DNA of 64,000 nt from Limnobacter sp. MED105 (GCF_000170915.1 NZ_ABCT01000003.1:180758-244757), one strand, 5' to 3'. Shown: positions 27,752-36,768, counted from the stretch's first letter. Made by a program: numbers and translations. Notes: generated by a model not told the origin, from the sequence alone.

Positions 27752-28201
27752 TTATACAAAGGTCACTTCTGCCAACAAACCTGAATCATCTTCACTGACC
27801 ACCCGCACCTCAGTGCCCGGGTCCATACCCAAATTTGTAAACCACTCGTAATACACACCACCCAACAGCACACCTGCAAGTTCGATCTTTTCGGGCCCAA
27901 GGCAAACCAAAAATGGGCACCCCAAGTGCCTTACATAGATCTCATTTCCTTTTTGGATGATCTCTGCCTGTCCCCAACCAAGGCGATCGAATACAGAATT
28001 AATTTCGATCTGTAGTTCTTCCAGCGACAAGTCGTCAGAAAGAGGATTGCGTTTTGCAAGCCCTACTCCAGTTCCAAACAGAAGGGTTTGCACTGTATTT
28101 TCGTCGAGAAGATCCGATGAGACATCCAGCAAGCAATCAAATAAAGAAGTCCAACCCTTGGGATGTAGCTGAGCAATCAGAGTATTAAATCCTGAATTCA
28201 T
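27752..28201 (-). CDS. bcsD: Cellulose synthase subunit BcsD
   Basis: 149 residues from ATG 28201, which has AGGTG about 9 bp upstream; an in-frame ATG at 28225 lacks a ribosome site. Length and all-soluble alpha/beta character fit BcsD, the ring-forming protein that helps order glucan chains into crystalline ribbons. A G-rich KRNPLSDDLSLEEL helix and the C-terminal beta-rich part (VLLGGVYYEWF) are typical. It is the first gene of the operon, so the promoter lies in the 0.3 kb upstream. Confidence 0.82.
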   Translation of the reverse strand: MNSGFNTLIAQLHPKGWTSLFDCLLDVSSDLLDENTVQTLLFGTGVGLAKRNPLSDDLSLEELQIEINSVFDRLGWGQAEIIQKGNEIYVRHLGCPFLVCLGPEKIELAGVLLGGVYYEWFTNLGMDPGTEVRVVSEDDSGLLAEVTFV

Positions 28202-28499
28202 TTGTAAAGCACCTAAACACATCAAACCAATTAGCCATAACCCAAAACAACATTCAATAGATTCAATTGTTAGATCGGTTTAGTGCATCTATTCCAAATC
28301 ACTCTAGTCGCGATTCAAGCGTTTGCTCACACACTAATCATTAGTACCGATTATAAATTGAACTTACCAACAAGTCACGGTGACAAAAATACCCTATTTT
28401 GTTAAATATAAAAATTTCTACGTTTAACACGAGACACATTTAAACTCTCTGATCAGCGCTTATTTTCCCAATACATGCGGCTTATTCGCCTCAAGGAAC
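28202..28499. other. bcs operon promoter region
   Basis: About 300 A/T-rich bp between bcsD and the end of the IS remnant. It must hold the bcs promoter, but I cannot pick one -35/-10 pair with confidence. No ORF, RNA gene or repeat was seen. Confidence 0.4.
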
Positions 28500-28533
28500 T
28501 GAACCGCCCCGGTTTTCGTAGAGGCCAATTGGT

Positions 28534-29445
28534 TTAAGTGCAGGTTTGTTCGGCCTGCTGACCGATTTGTTGATAGTAAATCATCTCAGCTTCGGCGGGT
28601 GGAATGTAGCCCAGTGGCTCCATTAGTCTGTAATGATTGAACCAAGCCACCCATTCCAGCGTGGCCAACTCCACTGATTCAATCGTTTTCCAGGCGCCTC
28701 TGCGGTGAATCACTTCGGCCTTGTACAAACCGTTAATGGTCTCTGCCAACGCGTTGTCGTAGCTGTCGCCTTTGCTGCCCACCGATGGTTCAATGCCCGC
28801 TTCAGCAAGGCGTTCGCTGAACCGGATGGACACGTATTGCGAGCCCCTGTCGCTGTGGTGAATCAGTGACTGGCTTCTGTCAGGTTGACGGTCCCAAAGC
28901 GCTTGTTCCAGCGCGTCCAACACAAAGTCTGTGCGCATGGAACGGCTGGCACGCCAGCCTACAATTCGCCGTGAGAAGACGTCGATGATGAAAGCCACAT
29001 AGACAAACCCCTGCCAGGTTGAGACATAGGTGAAATCAGAAACCCACAACTGGTTGGGGCGGTCGGCTTTGAACTGGCGTTTAACAAGGTCCAATGGACA
29101 AGCTGCCTTGGGGTCTGCAAAGGTGGTGCGCTGTGCTTTGCCTCGAATGACGCCACGCAAACCCATCTGGCGCATCAACCGTTCAACAGTGCAGCGGGCT
29201 ATTGTAATCCGCTCTCGTTTCATGGCTTTCCAAACCTTGTCAGCACCGTAGACACGTTGGTTCTTGTCCCAAACAATCTGTATTTGCTCAATGCGCTGTT
29301 CATCGGCAACGGCGCGGGCACTTCGCAATGCTGGATTGCGTTGGCAGGCGGCGTGCTTCCAGTATCCTGAAGGGGCAATCTGAAAGGACTTACAGATTGA
29401 CTCGACCCCAAAGGTTTGGCGGTGTTCATCGATGAAGCGCCTCAT
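28534..29445 (-). CDS. IS3-family transposase OrfB (rve/DDE)
   Basis: 303 residues with an N-terminal HTH_21 region and an rve integrase core. The DDE residues are present: Asp in WVSDFTYV, Asp in HHSDRGSQY and Glu in [12 protein letters not shown]. The ATG overlaps the orfA stop as ATGA, and an AAAAAGAAATG run there would allow the frameshift that makes OrfAB in this family. OrfB looks intact although its partner is truncated. Confidence 0.93.
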   Translation of the reverse strand: MRRFIDEHRQTFGVESICKSFQIAPSGYWKHAACQRNPALRSARAVADEQRIEQIQIVWDKNQRVYGADKVWKAMKRERITIARCTVERLMRQMGLRGVIRGKAQRTTFADPKAACPLDLVKRQFKADRPNQLWVSDFTYVSTWQGFVYVAFIIDVFSRRIVGWRASRSMRTDFVLDALEQALWDRQPDRSQSLIHHSDRGSQYVSIRFSERLAEAGIEPSVGSKGDSYDNALAETINGLYKAEVIHRRGAWKTIESVELATLEWVAWFNHYRLMEPLGYIPPAEAEMIYYQQIGQQAEQTCT

Positions 29446-29621
29446 TTCTTTTTGAGGCGGTCGAGTTCCGCCTGGGCGAAAAAAGCGCTTGCCAATCGAA
29501 GTATTTCGTTGGCCTGCCGCAGCTCTTTGACTTCACGCTCCAGCGCCTTGACACGCTCCTTCTCTGCCGTGGTCACGCCATCGCGAGTGCCGTTGTCGAC
29601 TTCGTGTTTACTCACCCAGCA
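29442..29621 (-). pseudogene. Truncated IS3 OrfA (C-terminal part)
   Basis: The frame encodes [14 protein letters not shown], then the OrfA leucine-zipper segment [16 protein letters not shown] and ends [11 protein letters not shown]. Upstream it meets a stop at 29634-29636 and loses similarity, so the HTH-containing N-terminal half is missing. Confidence 0.85.
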
Positions 29622-29757
29622 ACCACCCTCGAATCACCGCTATGAACTTCCACAAGATTTGTTTTCGTTACTCGACTTAGATGTATCAACTTCCTTGAGC
29701 AATCGAGCCGATACGGCGTACGCAAAGTTTCTGTCCACCACGGTCTGCTGGCGAAGT

Positions 29758-30198
29758 TTACCTGACGGTAATCACATCCCTGTGCATTGGCGCCAGCATA
29801 CTCAACACCTCAAGCTGCACGTCAAATGGCACGCTGTACGCGTTCATGCTGGTTTGTAGCACCTCCACCAGCGCATTGAAATGTGCTTTGGTAATCACCA
29901 TGCCTTCATGTGCGGTTTTCATGTCGGCACCCACATACTTACATGGGCCACCCGTGGCTTCACACACCTGGTCGGTCAGCTGCGAGGCAAGTCGATCAGC
30001 ATTGGTGGCCGCGAATTGATCGCCAATGCGCGGGTCTGCTTTCAGGCGAACCACAAAGTCGTCCATCACCATGCGGATGCTTTCCTTGCCGCCCAGTTGT
30101 TCGTAAAGTGATTTCTCGGAACTGGCTTGGGCAGCCATGGGCAAACACATTGCTAAGGCAAGCGCTGCGGCAAAAGATCGAATTGATTTCATCATCAT
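29758..30198 (-). CDS. Secreted group 1 truncated haemoglobin
   Basis: 146 residues. A signal peptide ends at about AQA-SSEK (residues 4-26), followed by a 2-on-2 globin: LYEQLGG, MDDFVVRLKADPRI, and the proximal His in TAHEGM (His97). Two cysteines (79 and 86) in CEATGGPC could form a disulfide, fitting an oxidising periplasm. It binds haem and probably handles O2 or NO. AAGGAG lies just before the ATG triplet, so any of three consecutive ATGs may be used. It follows the DUF3034 gene by 8 bp and is probably co-transcribed with it. Confidence 0.88.
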   Translation of the reverse strand: MMMKSIRSFAAALALAMCLPMAAQASSEKSLYEQLGGKESIRMVMDDFVVRLKADPRIGDQFAATNADRLASQLTDQVCEATGGPCKYVGADMKTAHEGMVITKAHFNALVEVLQTSMNAYSVPFDVQLEVLSMLAPMHRDVITVR

Positions 30199-30206
30199 GG
30201 TCTCCT

Positions 30207-31124
30207 TCAGAATGCCAGTTGAGCTGACAAATAAAAGCCGGTTTGACTACGGCCTCCAGTGGTCGCGGGCACAATTCGACCCAGGTCCACATACGCCGCG
30301 GTCAAGGAAAGGTTCTTGGTTGGGGCCCATGCCACAAACAGGTCCATCCAATCGTCTGCGCGAAGACCACTGTTCAGGCCTGCATTGCGGCCAGCCGCTT
30401 CAAGGTTGTTGGGCATCATTCGATATTCCGCACCAATGGCCAAGTTGTGACTCAATAGCTTGGCCACAGAGATTTCAGGCATCAATTCATAGCTGTCATC
30501 CGTGGTCGATCCAAAACCCAATAAGCCGTTTTGATTGGCCTTCGTAGCACGCAAAGTGCCGTTGACCAATACGCCTTGTTTCAAAAACAACTTGGTCGCG
30601 GTCACATAAAAATCGGTACCGCTGTCGTCGGCACCCAATGAAGTCAAGGTTGGCTCCAAGGCTGCTGCGTCCAGCATTTTATGCTGCAGGCCCACTGCCA
30701 CTTGTGGGTACCATGTATCGGCGTCTAATACACCATCACCAAATACGCGTACCTTCACGCCAACGATCTGCTGTTTCAAATCCAGACCAGCGCCGGTAAG
30801 GGCTGTTCCCGTGATACCCGTGTCAAGCACCTGCTCACCCAGAGAAAACTCCACCCGCTCGTTCCAGCCCACTGTGGCGCCGTAAGTGGTGAGCGAATAA
30901 TCCTGTGTTTCAACCTGGGTCAGGTTCGTTGCGAAGCCCAATTCATTTTCTGTGGCCTGAGTACCAATAAATGCCCACGGCGTGATACCACCACCGCCAG
31001 CACCCTCTACGGTACTCACTCCGCCGGTCAAAACCAGCTTTCCCGTACTTGCCCAAACTGGGGCGCAAAAAACTGCAGTGCTCAGCACCGCTGCCTTAAT
31101 CCATTTTGATTGTTGTTGGTTCAT
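30207..31124 (-). CDS. DUF3034 outer-membrane beta-barrel protein
   Basis: 305 residues from ATG 31124, with GGAAG 8 bp upstream; the longer frame to 31139 lacks a ribosome site. The signal peptide (TAVFCAPVWAS) is followed by KLVLTGGVSTVEGAGGGGI, the family hallmark, then alternating beta strands and a C-terminal Phe typical of outer-membrane barrels. It is unlinked to a known substrate. It sits between the NTF2-like and globin genes. Confidence 0.83.
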   Translation of the reverse strand: MNQQQSKWIKAAVLSTAVFCAPVWASTGKLVLTGGVSTVEGAGGGGITPWAFIGTQATENELGFATNLTQVETQDYSLTTYGATVGWNERVEFSLGEQVLDTGITGTALTGAGLDLKQQIVGVKVRVFGDGVLDADTWYPQVAVGLQHKMLDAAALEPTLTSLGADDSGTDFYVTATKLFLKQGVLVNGTLRATKANQNGLLGFGSTTDDSYELMPEISVAKLLSHNLAIGAEYRMMPNNLEAAGRNAGLNSGLRADDWMDLFVAWAPTKNLSLTAAYVDLGRIVPATTGGRSQTGFYLSAQLAF

Positions 31125-31184
31125 CACAAATGCTTCCATGAGAACAAGATAAATGGCCGACGTTGGAGTCGGCCACCTGGATAG

Positions 31185-31748
31185 TTAGTTGGTGTATGGC
31201 AGGGAAGAGTGATGCAGCACAATCTTCACGTTACCGGCGCTGTCTTTCACATAGCCCCAGGTTTTGTCGACTGTGGTCACCTTGCCATTCTTGTCAGTGA
31301 AGCTGACATTGCCCATGGTCAAGGCCGTGTTGCCATTCAAGTGAATGACAGAATTTTTGGATTCAACACTTCTCCAGCCCTTCAATGCAAAACCGGAATC
31401 ATTGGGGAATTTTTTGTTGCCGCCCACGTAATAAGACAAAGCGCCTTCTTCAGTGCTGCGGATGTTTTGGGGGATAGCGGCCAATGTGGGCTTGAACAGC
31501 ACAGGTCCCATGTCGTAAGCATATGTTTTGTCCAATGCTGCTTTTGTGGTTTTCTTGGCTTTTTCCAAACCACCCGCTTCAAAGTCTTTAGAAATTTGAA
31601 CAACCGCATCGCCCCATATTTTCTGGGCTTTCAGCACTTCAGCTTCGGTGATATTGCTGCTAACCACCGCAGTGTTGGCGAAGGCCGCACCACCGAAAGC
31701 CAAACCGGCGGACACCAAAGCTGCAGAAACAAAACTGGATTTTTTCAT
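31185..31748 (-). CDS. Periplasmic NTF2/SnoaL-like protein
   Basis: 187 residues from ATG 31748, which has AAGGAG 7 bp upstream. A signal peptide ends near AAFA-NTAVV. The mature part looks like an NTF2-like cone: an N-terminal helix (EAEVLKAQKIWGDAVVQIS), YDMGPVLFKPTLA, ALSYYVGG, VIHLNGNTALTMGNVSFTDKNGKVTTVDKTWG, and a C-terminal LHHSSLPY. Relatives are sometimes mis-labelled phosphoribosyl-AMP cyclohydrolase; there is no sign of that chemistry. It may bind a small ligand. Function unknown. Confidence 0.72.
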   Translation of the reverse strand: MKKSSFVSAALVSAGLAFGGAAFANTAVVSSNITEAEVLKAQKIWGDAVVQISKDFEAGGLEKAKKTTKAALDKTYAYDMGPVLFKPTLAAIPQNIRSTEEGALSYYVGGNKKFPNDSGFALKGWRSVESKNSVIHLNGNTALTMGNVSFTDKNGKVTTVDKTWGYVKDSAGNVKIVLHHSSLPYTN

Positions 31749-31882
31749 CACGATCTCCTTGAATTTGAGGTTCGAAAAACAAACATTGCTTTTCATGAAC
31801 ACCATTCTGAAAGATCAAAATGAACCAGAACTTCCTTGCCCGATGAATCAAACTGGCATCCAAGATGAACGCCAGATGAACA

Positions 31883-32608
31883 CTACTGCGAATCGTTGGT
31901 CTGCAGTGCCTCCAGCCGGTAACCGAGCCCACGCTGGGTATGAATCAAGGGTTGCAATCCCTCCAGATCAATCTTGGTGCGCAGGCGGCGAATATAAACA
32001 TCCACCACATTGGTCAGCGGGTCCTCGTTCACCCCCCACACGTTTGAAAGAATTCGCTCACGGCTGAACAGCCGGCCTGGCGCACTCATCAGCAACTCGA
32101 CCAAAGCAAGCTCTTTCGCAGTCAACTGAATTTCACGACCCGCACGCGACAAACGCATTTTTTCAAGATCAAGATTCAGGTCAGCGACCTCCAGATTTTT
32201 TCTGGCCTGCTTCGGTGCTGCGTTGCCCACCCGACGACCCAGCGCCTCCAGGCGTGCAAGAATTTCATCGAATGCAAATGGCTTACCCAGGTAATCGTCG
32301 GCACCCATGCGCAGGCCCGCCACCCTGTCTTCGACTGAATTCAATGCAGTCAACATCAACACAGGCAAAGCGAAACCCTCTGCCCGCAGGGTTTGGCAGA
32401 CATCAAGCCCTGAACCATCAGGCAGCATCACATCCAGAATTACCACTGCACTTTCAAAATTTTCACGCACTTCCTTTTGCAAGGCCTTGGCCATTGACAG
32501 ACCCGTGTTGGCATTGTGAGCCACCTGGGGTCGATAACCCTCCGCTTTCAGTCCACGCTCCAAAAAACTAGACACACGTGCATCGTCTTCAACAATCAAC
32601 ACTTTCAT
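31883..32608 (-). CDS. OmpR/PhoB-type response regulator
   Basis: 241 residues: receiver domain with the phospho-acceptor Asp59 in VVILDVMLPDGSG, and a C-terminal winged helix (about 140-235, ending VDVYIRRLRTKID...THRGLGYR-like TQRGLGYRLE). It is encoded with its kinase (4-bp overlap) and precedes the NTF2-like gene on the same strand. Targets are not visible; the nearby porin and periplasmic genes are candidates. Confidence 0.93.
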   Translation of the reverse strand: MKVLIVEDDARVSSFLERGLKAEGYRPQVAHNANTGLSMAKALQKEVRENFESAVVILDVMLPDGSGLDVCQTLRAEGFALPVLMLTALNSVEDRVAGLRMGADDYLGKPFAFDEILARLEALGRRVGNAAPKQARKNLEVADLNLDLEKMRLSRAGREIQLTAKELALVELLMSAPGRLFSRERILSNVWGVNEDPLTNVVDVYIRRLRTKIDLEGLQPLIHTQRGLGYRLEALQTNDSQ

Positions 32609-34218
32609 ACTGCGTCCTCAATGATTGAATCAAATGCTGGCAAATTAATCGTTACCCTGCATCCTCTGTTTTCTTCGCTGCTTATTTCAATGATGCCGTG
32701 GTGGGCCCGTACAATCGCCGCTGCCAGTGGCAAACCCAAGCCGCTGCCGTCGGGCCTGATCAGCTTCGCCATGGTGCCACGGTAGTGGCGCTCAAATACT
32801 CGACTCAACTCATTCTCAGGAATACCTGGGCCATTGTCTTCAATCGTTACCTCACATCGGCGCATGTTCTCCGCATCTTCTACCGAAGCAGTACTGATGC
32901 GGATTACCGCCTTGGCGCCGCTGTATTGAATCGCATTGTCCAAAACAATATTTAACACCTGCTTCAAACGCTGCGCATCACCCAGAACCAAGCTATCACT
33001 CTGAATTTGCGCTTCCACAGCACAGCCCTTTTGGCTGATTTGTGGCCGGAAATAGGCAATTGATTCGTGGCATAAAGTTGAAATATCCACTGCCCGTCGG
33101 TCCAATACAAGCGCATCTATATCGCTTCGCGCCAAGGTCAGCATGTCGTCCACAATGTAGTTGAGTTGTTGCGTGTATTGAACAATCCGCTCGAGAGTTT
33201 CCTTACACTCGGCATTGCTATTTCCGCCATGGCGCAAACTGATTTCGGCCTCACCGCGAATTGCAGTGGTGGGTGTTTTTAATTCGTGGCTAATGTCCGC
33301 AAACATCTGCCGACGGCGAAGCTCAATTTTTTCCAGTCGGTGCAAGGCCTCCTGTAATTCGTTGGTTCGCTCGCTCACCTGCACCTCAAGCTGCTCGCGC
33401 GCCTGTTGGTCGTTGGCGCGCAGGCGCGCAATTTCACGGGCCATGTCATTCATGCTGCGCCCTACCTGCGAGAACTCGTCGCGCCCAAATGCTGGGATGC
33501 GATAACTCAAATTGCCTGCTTGCAAGGTTTCCGCGCCCTTGATCAAGCGCTCCACAGGTTTGCTCAAAGACCTCACGAAATAAAAAGCAAGTAACACCAT
33601 GAACAAGGCAAGCCCGATGGTGGCAATCACAACCACATTGGTCATGAAGTTCAGCGATACATCCGCCGCCGCCCTGTCTCGTGCGGTGATCAGGCGTTCA
33701 CGGGCAATGCTTTGGGTTAAGGCAACCCGCAAATCCTGACCATCCGACACATCAAAAATCTGGTCGAGTTTCTGGCGTTTCTGTTGTGGAGTTACCGCCT
33801 CGAATTTCCATTCAGAAGCGGTCATCACCGATCCCAATTGGTCCACACCTTTTCGTAATATCACCAGACTTTGCCGGCGCTCCTCGTGCTCGGGCATTAA
33901 CTCCTGATCGCCCCGAGTCAAACCCTTCGAGGTTTCTGCAAGTCGATCCAGGGTATCGAGCGCACGGATCATGTTGTAGTAATACACTTGGCTTTGCTGG
34001 GGGTCAGACTCCAGCCCCGTCATTTCACTGGTCAGCTGGGTTCGTAGCAACTGCTTGTTTGAAAGCAGGTCCATATAGCCCACCAACAATTCGTTGGCGA
34101 CTCGGCCTTTTTGAACATTCTGGCTGGCTGTAACCATGACAAAGTAGCCGATTACCCCTTGGGCAACCGCCACCAGTGCCAAAGCCACAAAGGCCAGCAG
34201 AATACGGGTTTTGAACAT
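32605..34218 (-). CDS. Membrane sensor histidine kinase
   Basis: 537 residues from ATG 34218 (AAGGGA 6 bp upstream). A transmembrane helix at about 5-27, a helical periplasmic sensor of about 165 residues (4-helix bundle-like), a second transmembrane helix at 195-215, HAMP (about 216-268), a coiled coil, the H-box FADISHELKTPT with His311, N-box NIVLDNAIQYS, DNGPGIP and GSGLGL. It phosphorylates the regulator encoded directly downstream. The ligand is unknown. Confidence 0.93.
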   Translation of the reverse strand: MFKTRILLAFVALALVAVAQGVIGYFVMVTASQNVQKGRVANELLVGYMDLLSNKQLLRTQLTSEMTGLESDPQQSQVYYYNMIRALDTLDRLAETSKGLTRGDQELMPEHEERRQSLVILRKGVDQLGSVMTASEWKFEAVTPQQKRQKLDQIFDVSDGQDLRVALTQSIARERLITARDRAAADVSLNFMTNVVVIATIGLALFMVLLAFYFVRSLSKPVERLIKGAETLQAGNLSYRIPAFGRDEFSQVGRSMNDMAREIARLRANDQQAREQLEVQVSERTNELQEALHRLEKIELRRRQMFADISHELKTPTTAIRGEAEISLRHGGNSNAECKETLERIVQYTQQLNYIVDDMLTLARSDIDALVLDRRAVDISTLCHESIAYFRPQISQKGCAVEAQIQSDSLVLGDAQRLKQVLNIVLDNAIQYSGAKAVIRISTASVEDAENMRRCEVTIEDNGPGIPENELSRVFERHYRGTMAKLIRPDGSGLGLPLAAAIVRAHHGIIEISSEENRGCRVTINLPAFDSIIEDAV

Positions 34219-34324
34219 CACCATTCCCTTGGGCATCAAATCAACATCCAGATGCTAGGGATTATCGGTGATAAACACCAGATTTTTTGGATTGTTAATC
34301 TGGCGTTCATCTTTTCGAAATCAC

Positions 34325-35434
34325 TTAGTAAGTGAACTGAAGGCGCATGCGCAGCTCATTGCCGCTGTCGCTATTAGTGTTGCTTTCAGCATCCATATAG
34401 CTTACGCCGACCTTGACCGAGTCATTCATGTAGTAGTTCAAGCCCAGAGAGGTTTGCTGCGCATCAATAAAGCCCAAGCCAACGTCATTGAAACGACCAT
34501 CGCCCTCTTCAAAGCGGGCAGTCACTTCCCAAGTGCCGCCCGGTACGGCTTTGACCCGCTTGAAAACGCCATCGCTGTAGGGGCGAGTTCCACCGCCGTT
34601 CAGGATGTACCCAAGCTGCGCGTAATAACCGTTGAAGTTCTGTGGGCCTACATCGGAATCGAAATACTCGGCCTGTGCATGGAATGGACCAAAGGCTCCA
34701 GCCATTTCCACGTTCATCGTGTCGGTTTCATCCACTGGGTCGGTGGCACCCACAGTTTGATAGCCAGCGCCAAAGTGCAGCACGCTGCTTTTGGTCATGA
34801 TCGGTGCGAACGTAACACGCCCTGCCAGGGCCTGTTCCTGAAAATCATTGGTGCCGTTACCATCCGCCTCGAACAAACCCACACCATAAGTGAATCGCTT
34901 GTCCATGCCACGTCCGCTGAGCTTCACACCGGAGGATCGCTCAAGCGCATAGCGTTCGATCATGGCAGAGCGCTCAAGCAAAGAAATGTCATTTGAACTG
35001 GTCAAAACATCCATACCAAAAGGCACACGCTGCTTGCCAATGGTCAAATTGGCCATGTCGCCAAATCCTTTGTACCTAAGGTACAAATCCTCAACACTAC
35101 CGCCACTTGTTCCAGATTCGGCGATATTGAATTCCGCTTTCATTTCAAAATCATTCACATGAGCGCGCAGTGCGATTCGCGCACGGCGGGCATCAAAATC
35201 TTCCAGTGTTTCGTTGCCATTGGCGGCCGTGTCGGTCTCATCTTGCGTGTAATCGTAGTGCAGTCGCCCACCAATCTGGAAACCTGCGCTTTTGTCTTCA
35301 GTCTCAAGTTTCAATCCACCTTTGGTGGAAAGAATAATGTCCTGGCCATCTGTGCGCACCTGGCCAGCTTGTGCGTTCGTCGAAATTGCGCCAAGCATTA
35401 ACAAAGCCAATACGGAACAAGAACTGGTTTTCAT
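34325..35434 (-). CDS. Phosphate-selective porin (OprO/OprP family)
   Basis: 369 residues from ATG 35434 (AAGGAG 7 bp upstream). The signal peptide ends at NAQA-GQV. The mature barrel shows the OprO/P pattern: GGLKLETEDKSAGFQIGGRLHYDY, DARRARIALRAHV, YLRYKGF, IGKQRVPFG, and a C-terminal aromatic RMRLQFTY. It may take up phosphate or other anions. It lies upstream of the sensor kinase with a 106-bp gap. Confidence 0.88.
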   Translation of the reverse strand: MKTSSCSVLALLMLGAISTNAQAGQVRTDGQDIILSTKGGLKLETEDKSAGFQIGGRLHYDYTQDETDTAANGNETLEDFDARRARIALRAHVNDFEMKAEFNIAESGTSGGSVEDLYLRYKGFGDMANLTIGKQRVPFGMDVLTSSNDISLLERSAMIERYALERSSGVKLSGRGMDKRFTYGVGLFEADGNGTNDFQEQALAGRVTFAPIMTKSSVLHFGAGYQTVGATDPVDETDTMNVEMAGAFGPFHAQAEYFDSDVGPQNFNGYYAQLGYILNGGGTRPYSDGVFKRVKAVPGGTWEVTARFEEGDGRFNDVGLGFIDAQQTSLGLNYYMNDSVKVGVSYMDAESNTNSDSGNELRMRLQFTY

Positions 35435-35591
35435 GGGGTACTCCTTGGATTTTATGTGGAGCCCCATTGTTGTCGGTCAAGATGAACAGTCACTGAACGT
35501 TGAATGAAGTCCTTCATCAACAGAAATGAACACAAAATGAACGAATTTTGACGAGAAATGTGTGTGTAATATAAATCATTTTTACGAAAAA

Positions 35592-35614
35592 AAAGGCCTG
35601 ATTTTCAGGCCTTT
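35592..35614 (-). terminator. Rho-independent terminator
   Basis: 10-bp stem AAAGGCCTGA/TCAGGCCTTT with a 3-nt loop, followed on the minus strand by a run of eight T. It ends the transcript of the small secreted protein gene at 35659-35970 and stands upstream of the porin promoter. Confidence 0.88.
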
Positions 35615-35658
35615 GTTCTGGGCTATCGACAACCCACTTTGAACAAATCAGTTTGTGA

Positions 35659-35970
35659 TTACTTGATCTTTTCCCAGGGATTCAGGCTGGTTCCATCACC
35701 GAACTCCACATACCTGTAACCCTCCATTTTACGTATTACAGCAGCACGGGTTAGCGTGGAACTTGGCTTGTAGCTGGGTGCCACTGTGCCATCCAAGGAG
35801 TTCGCAATATTGCTGCTGTCGGTTTTGGAAAGCACTTCAGCGCGAGTCAAGGTCGATGGCGAAGAGTCCATACGAACATGGTTGGTACCGTCTCCCATAA
35901 ACAGGTCGCTGGCGGCCAGGGCATTGCCGCTAAATCCAAGTACAAGTGAAAGGGCGATAATCTTTTTCAT
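35659..35970 (-). CDS. Small secreted protein, paralogue A
   Basis: 103 residues with a signal peptide (MKKIIALSLVLGFSGNALAAS). The mature part is LFMGDGTNHV, then two LTRAEV/LTRAAV segments each within a SxxLTRA[EA]Vxx[KR] repeat, and ends FGDGTSLNPWEKIK. The gene at 36184-36549 encodes a clear paralogue with the same order. Each has its own terminator. Family not recognised (DUF4148-like small periplasmic proteins look similar). Function unknown; probably regulated as a secreted stress or envelope protein. Confidence 0.75.
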   Translation of the reverse strand: MKKIIALSLVLGFSGNALAASDLFMGDGTNHVRMDSSPSTLTRAEVLSKTDSSNIANSLDGTVAPSYKPSSTLTRAAVIRKMEGYRYVEFGDGTSLNPWEKIK

Positions 35971-36107
35971 GGTTTTCTCCTACAAGATTTTTAAGAAATA
36001 CTGCATCTCTTTGCAATACATGTAGTTTGCAGTTCATGCCTTAACCTAGAGTCAGAAGTTTTATGAACAAATCAATGCCGAATTATGAACATTTGATGAA
36101 TAAAAAA

Positions 36108-36127
36108 AGGCCCGATTGCTCGGGCCT
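36108..36127 (-). terminator. Rho-independent terminator
   Basis: Stem AGGCCCGA/TCGGGCCT with a 4-nt loop and a minus-strand run of seven T. It follows the paralogue B gene at 36184-36549. Confidence 0.88.
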
Positions 36128-36183
36128 GAAATCGGACTTTTTACAGCCCAGGGGGTGAGATGAAGAAAGCGAAAACCGACAGA

Positions 36184-36549
36184 TCAGTTGGTTTTGGATG
36201 TTGGCATATTGCTGTCATCCTGCGCCAGGTTGCTGTTGTCGTCTCGCGTCTTCACCCAAGGAGTCGGATTGGTCGCGTCACCAAAATCTGCGTACTCAAA
36301 ACCTTCCATCTTGCGAATTACATCCGAGCGGCTCAACATCGGGTTGGGGGCGAAGTTGGGCGAAACAGATGCATCAAGCGCGTTGGCCACATTGGCACTG
36401 TCAGTTTTGGAAACCACTTCAGCGCGGGTCAGGCTGGACTGCTTGGATTCCTTCACAACGTGATAAGTGCCGTCGCCATAAAACAAATCGCTGGCCATTG
36501 CGGCGCTGCTGAAGCCAAGGGCAAGTGAAAGTGCAACAATCTTTTTCAT
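36184..36549 (-). CDS. Small secreted protein, paralogue B
   Basis: 121 residues from ATG 36549, with AGGAGA upstream; the longer open frame to 36675 has no ribosome site. Signal peptide MKKIVALSLALGFSSAAMAS, then LFYGDGTYHV, SSLTRAEVVSKTDSANVANALD, MLSRSDVIRKMEGFEYADFGD, NPTPWVKTR. The resemblance to the 103-residue protein next to it is along the full length, so this is a tandem duplication; B has an extra polar tail of about 18 residues. Function unknown. Confidence 0.75.
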   Translation of the reverse strand: MKKIVALSLALGFSSAAMASDLFYGDGTYHVVKESKQSSLTRAEVVSKTDSANVANALDASVSPNFAPNPMLSRSDVIRKMEGFEYADFGDATNPTPWVKTRDDNSNLAQDDSNMPTSKTN

Positions 36550-36733
36550 GGTATTTCTCCTGTGGGGTTTCTCGGTCAAGTGCAGCAACGTGTCTGCATG
36601 GAAATCAGTTTGACCGCCACGCCTTAACCTAAACTGTGTTGTTTCATGAATAACCAGGAGCGTTTTTATGAACAAAGGATGAACAGCTCAATTTGCTACA
36701 TCTGAAGTTTGTGGGCACGCCGTAGGTTATGGC

Positions 36734-36768
36734 GGCAATCTGTCTTAACCAATAACAGACAGATTGCC
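36734..36768. repeat. 11-bp perfect inverted repeat
   Basis: GGCAATCTGTC and GACAGATTGCC with a 13-nt loop. No T-run follows on either strand. A second imperfect hairpin CCCCTTC/GAAGGGG (36767-36800) overlaps its right arm and lies just beyond the TerC gene, so the two could form alternative structures at that transcript's 3' end. Confidence 0.6.

Larger units (their letters stand above)
28500..29633 (-). mobile_element. IS3-family insertion sequence, truncated at its orfA end
   Basis: The orfB-side end TGAACCGCCCC starts at 28500 and resembles a terminal inverted repeat (TG at the outer edge). orfB is complete, but only the last 60 or so codons of orfA remain, and I find no matching inverted repeat on the right side before the haemoglobin gene. 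About 60 N-terminal OrfA residues are lost, so the element should not move by itself. It separates the cellulose operon from the haemoglobin gene. Confidence 0.8.

Noticed and set aside
28500..29757. Complete IS3 element
   Set aside because: The N-terminal half of OrfA and the right inverted repeat are missing.
31185..31748. Phosphoribosyl-AMP cyclohydrolase
   Set aside because: Relatives carry this label, but the protein has a signal peptide and NTF2-like features and none of the HisI Cys/Asp metal motifs.
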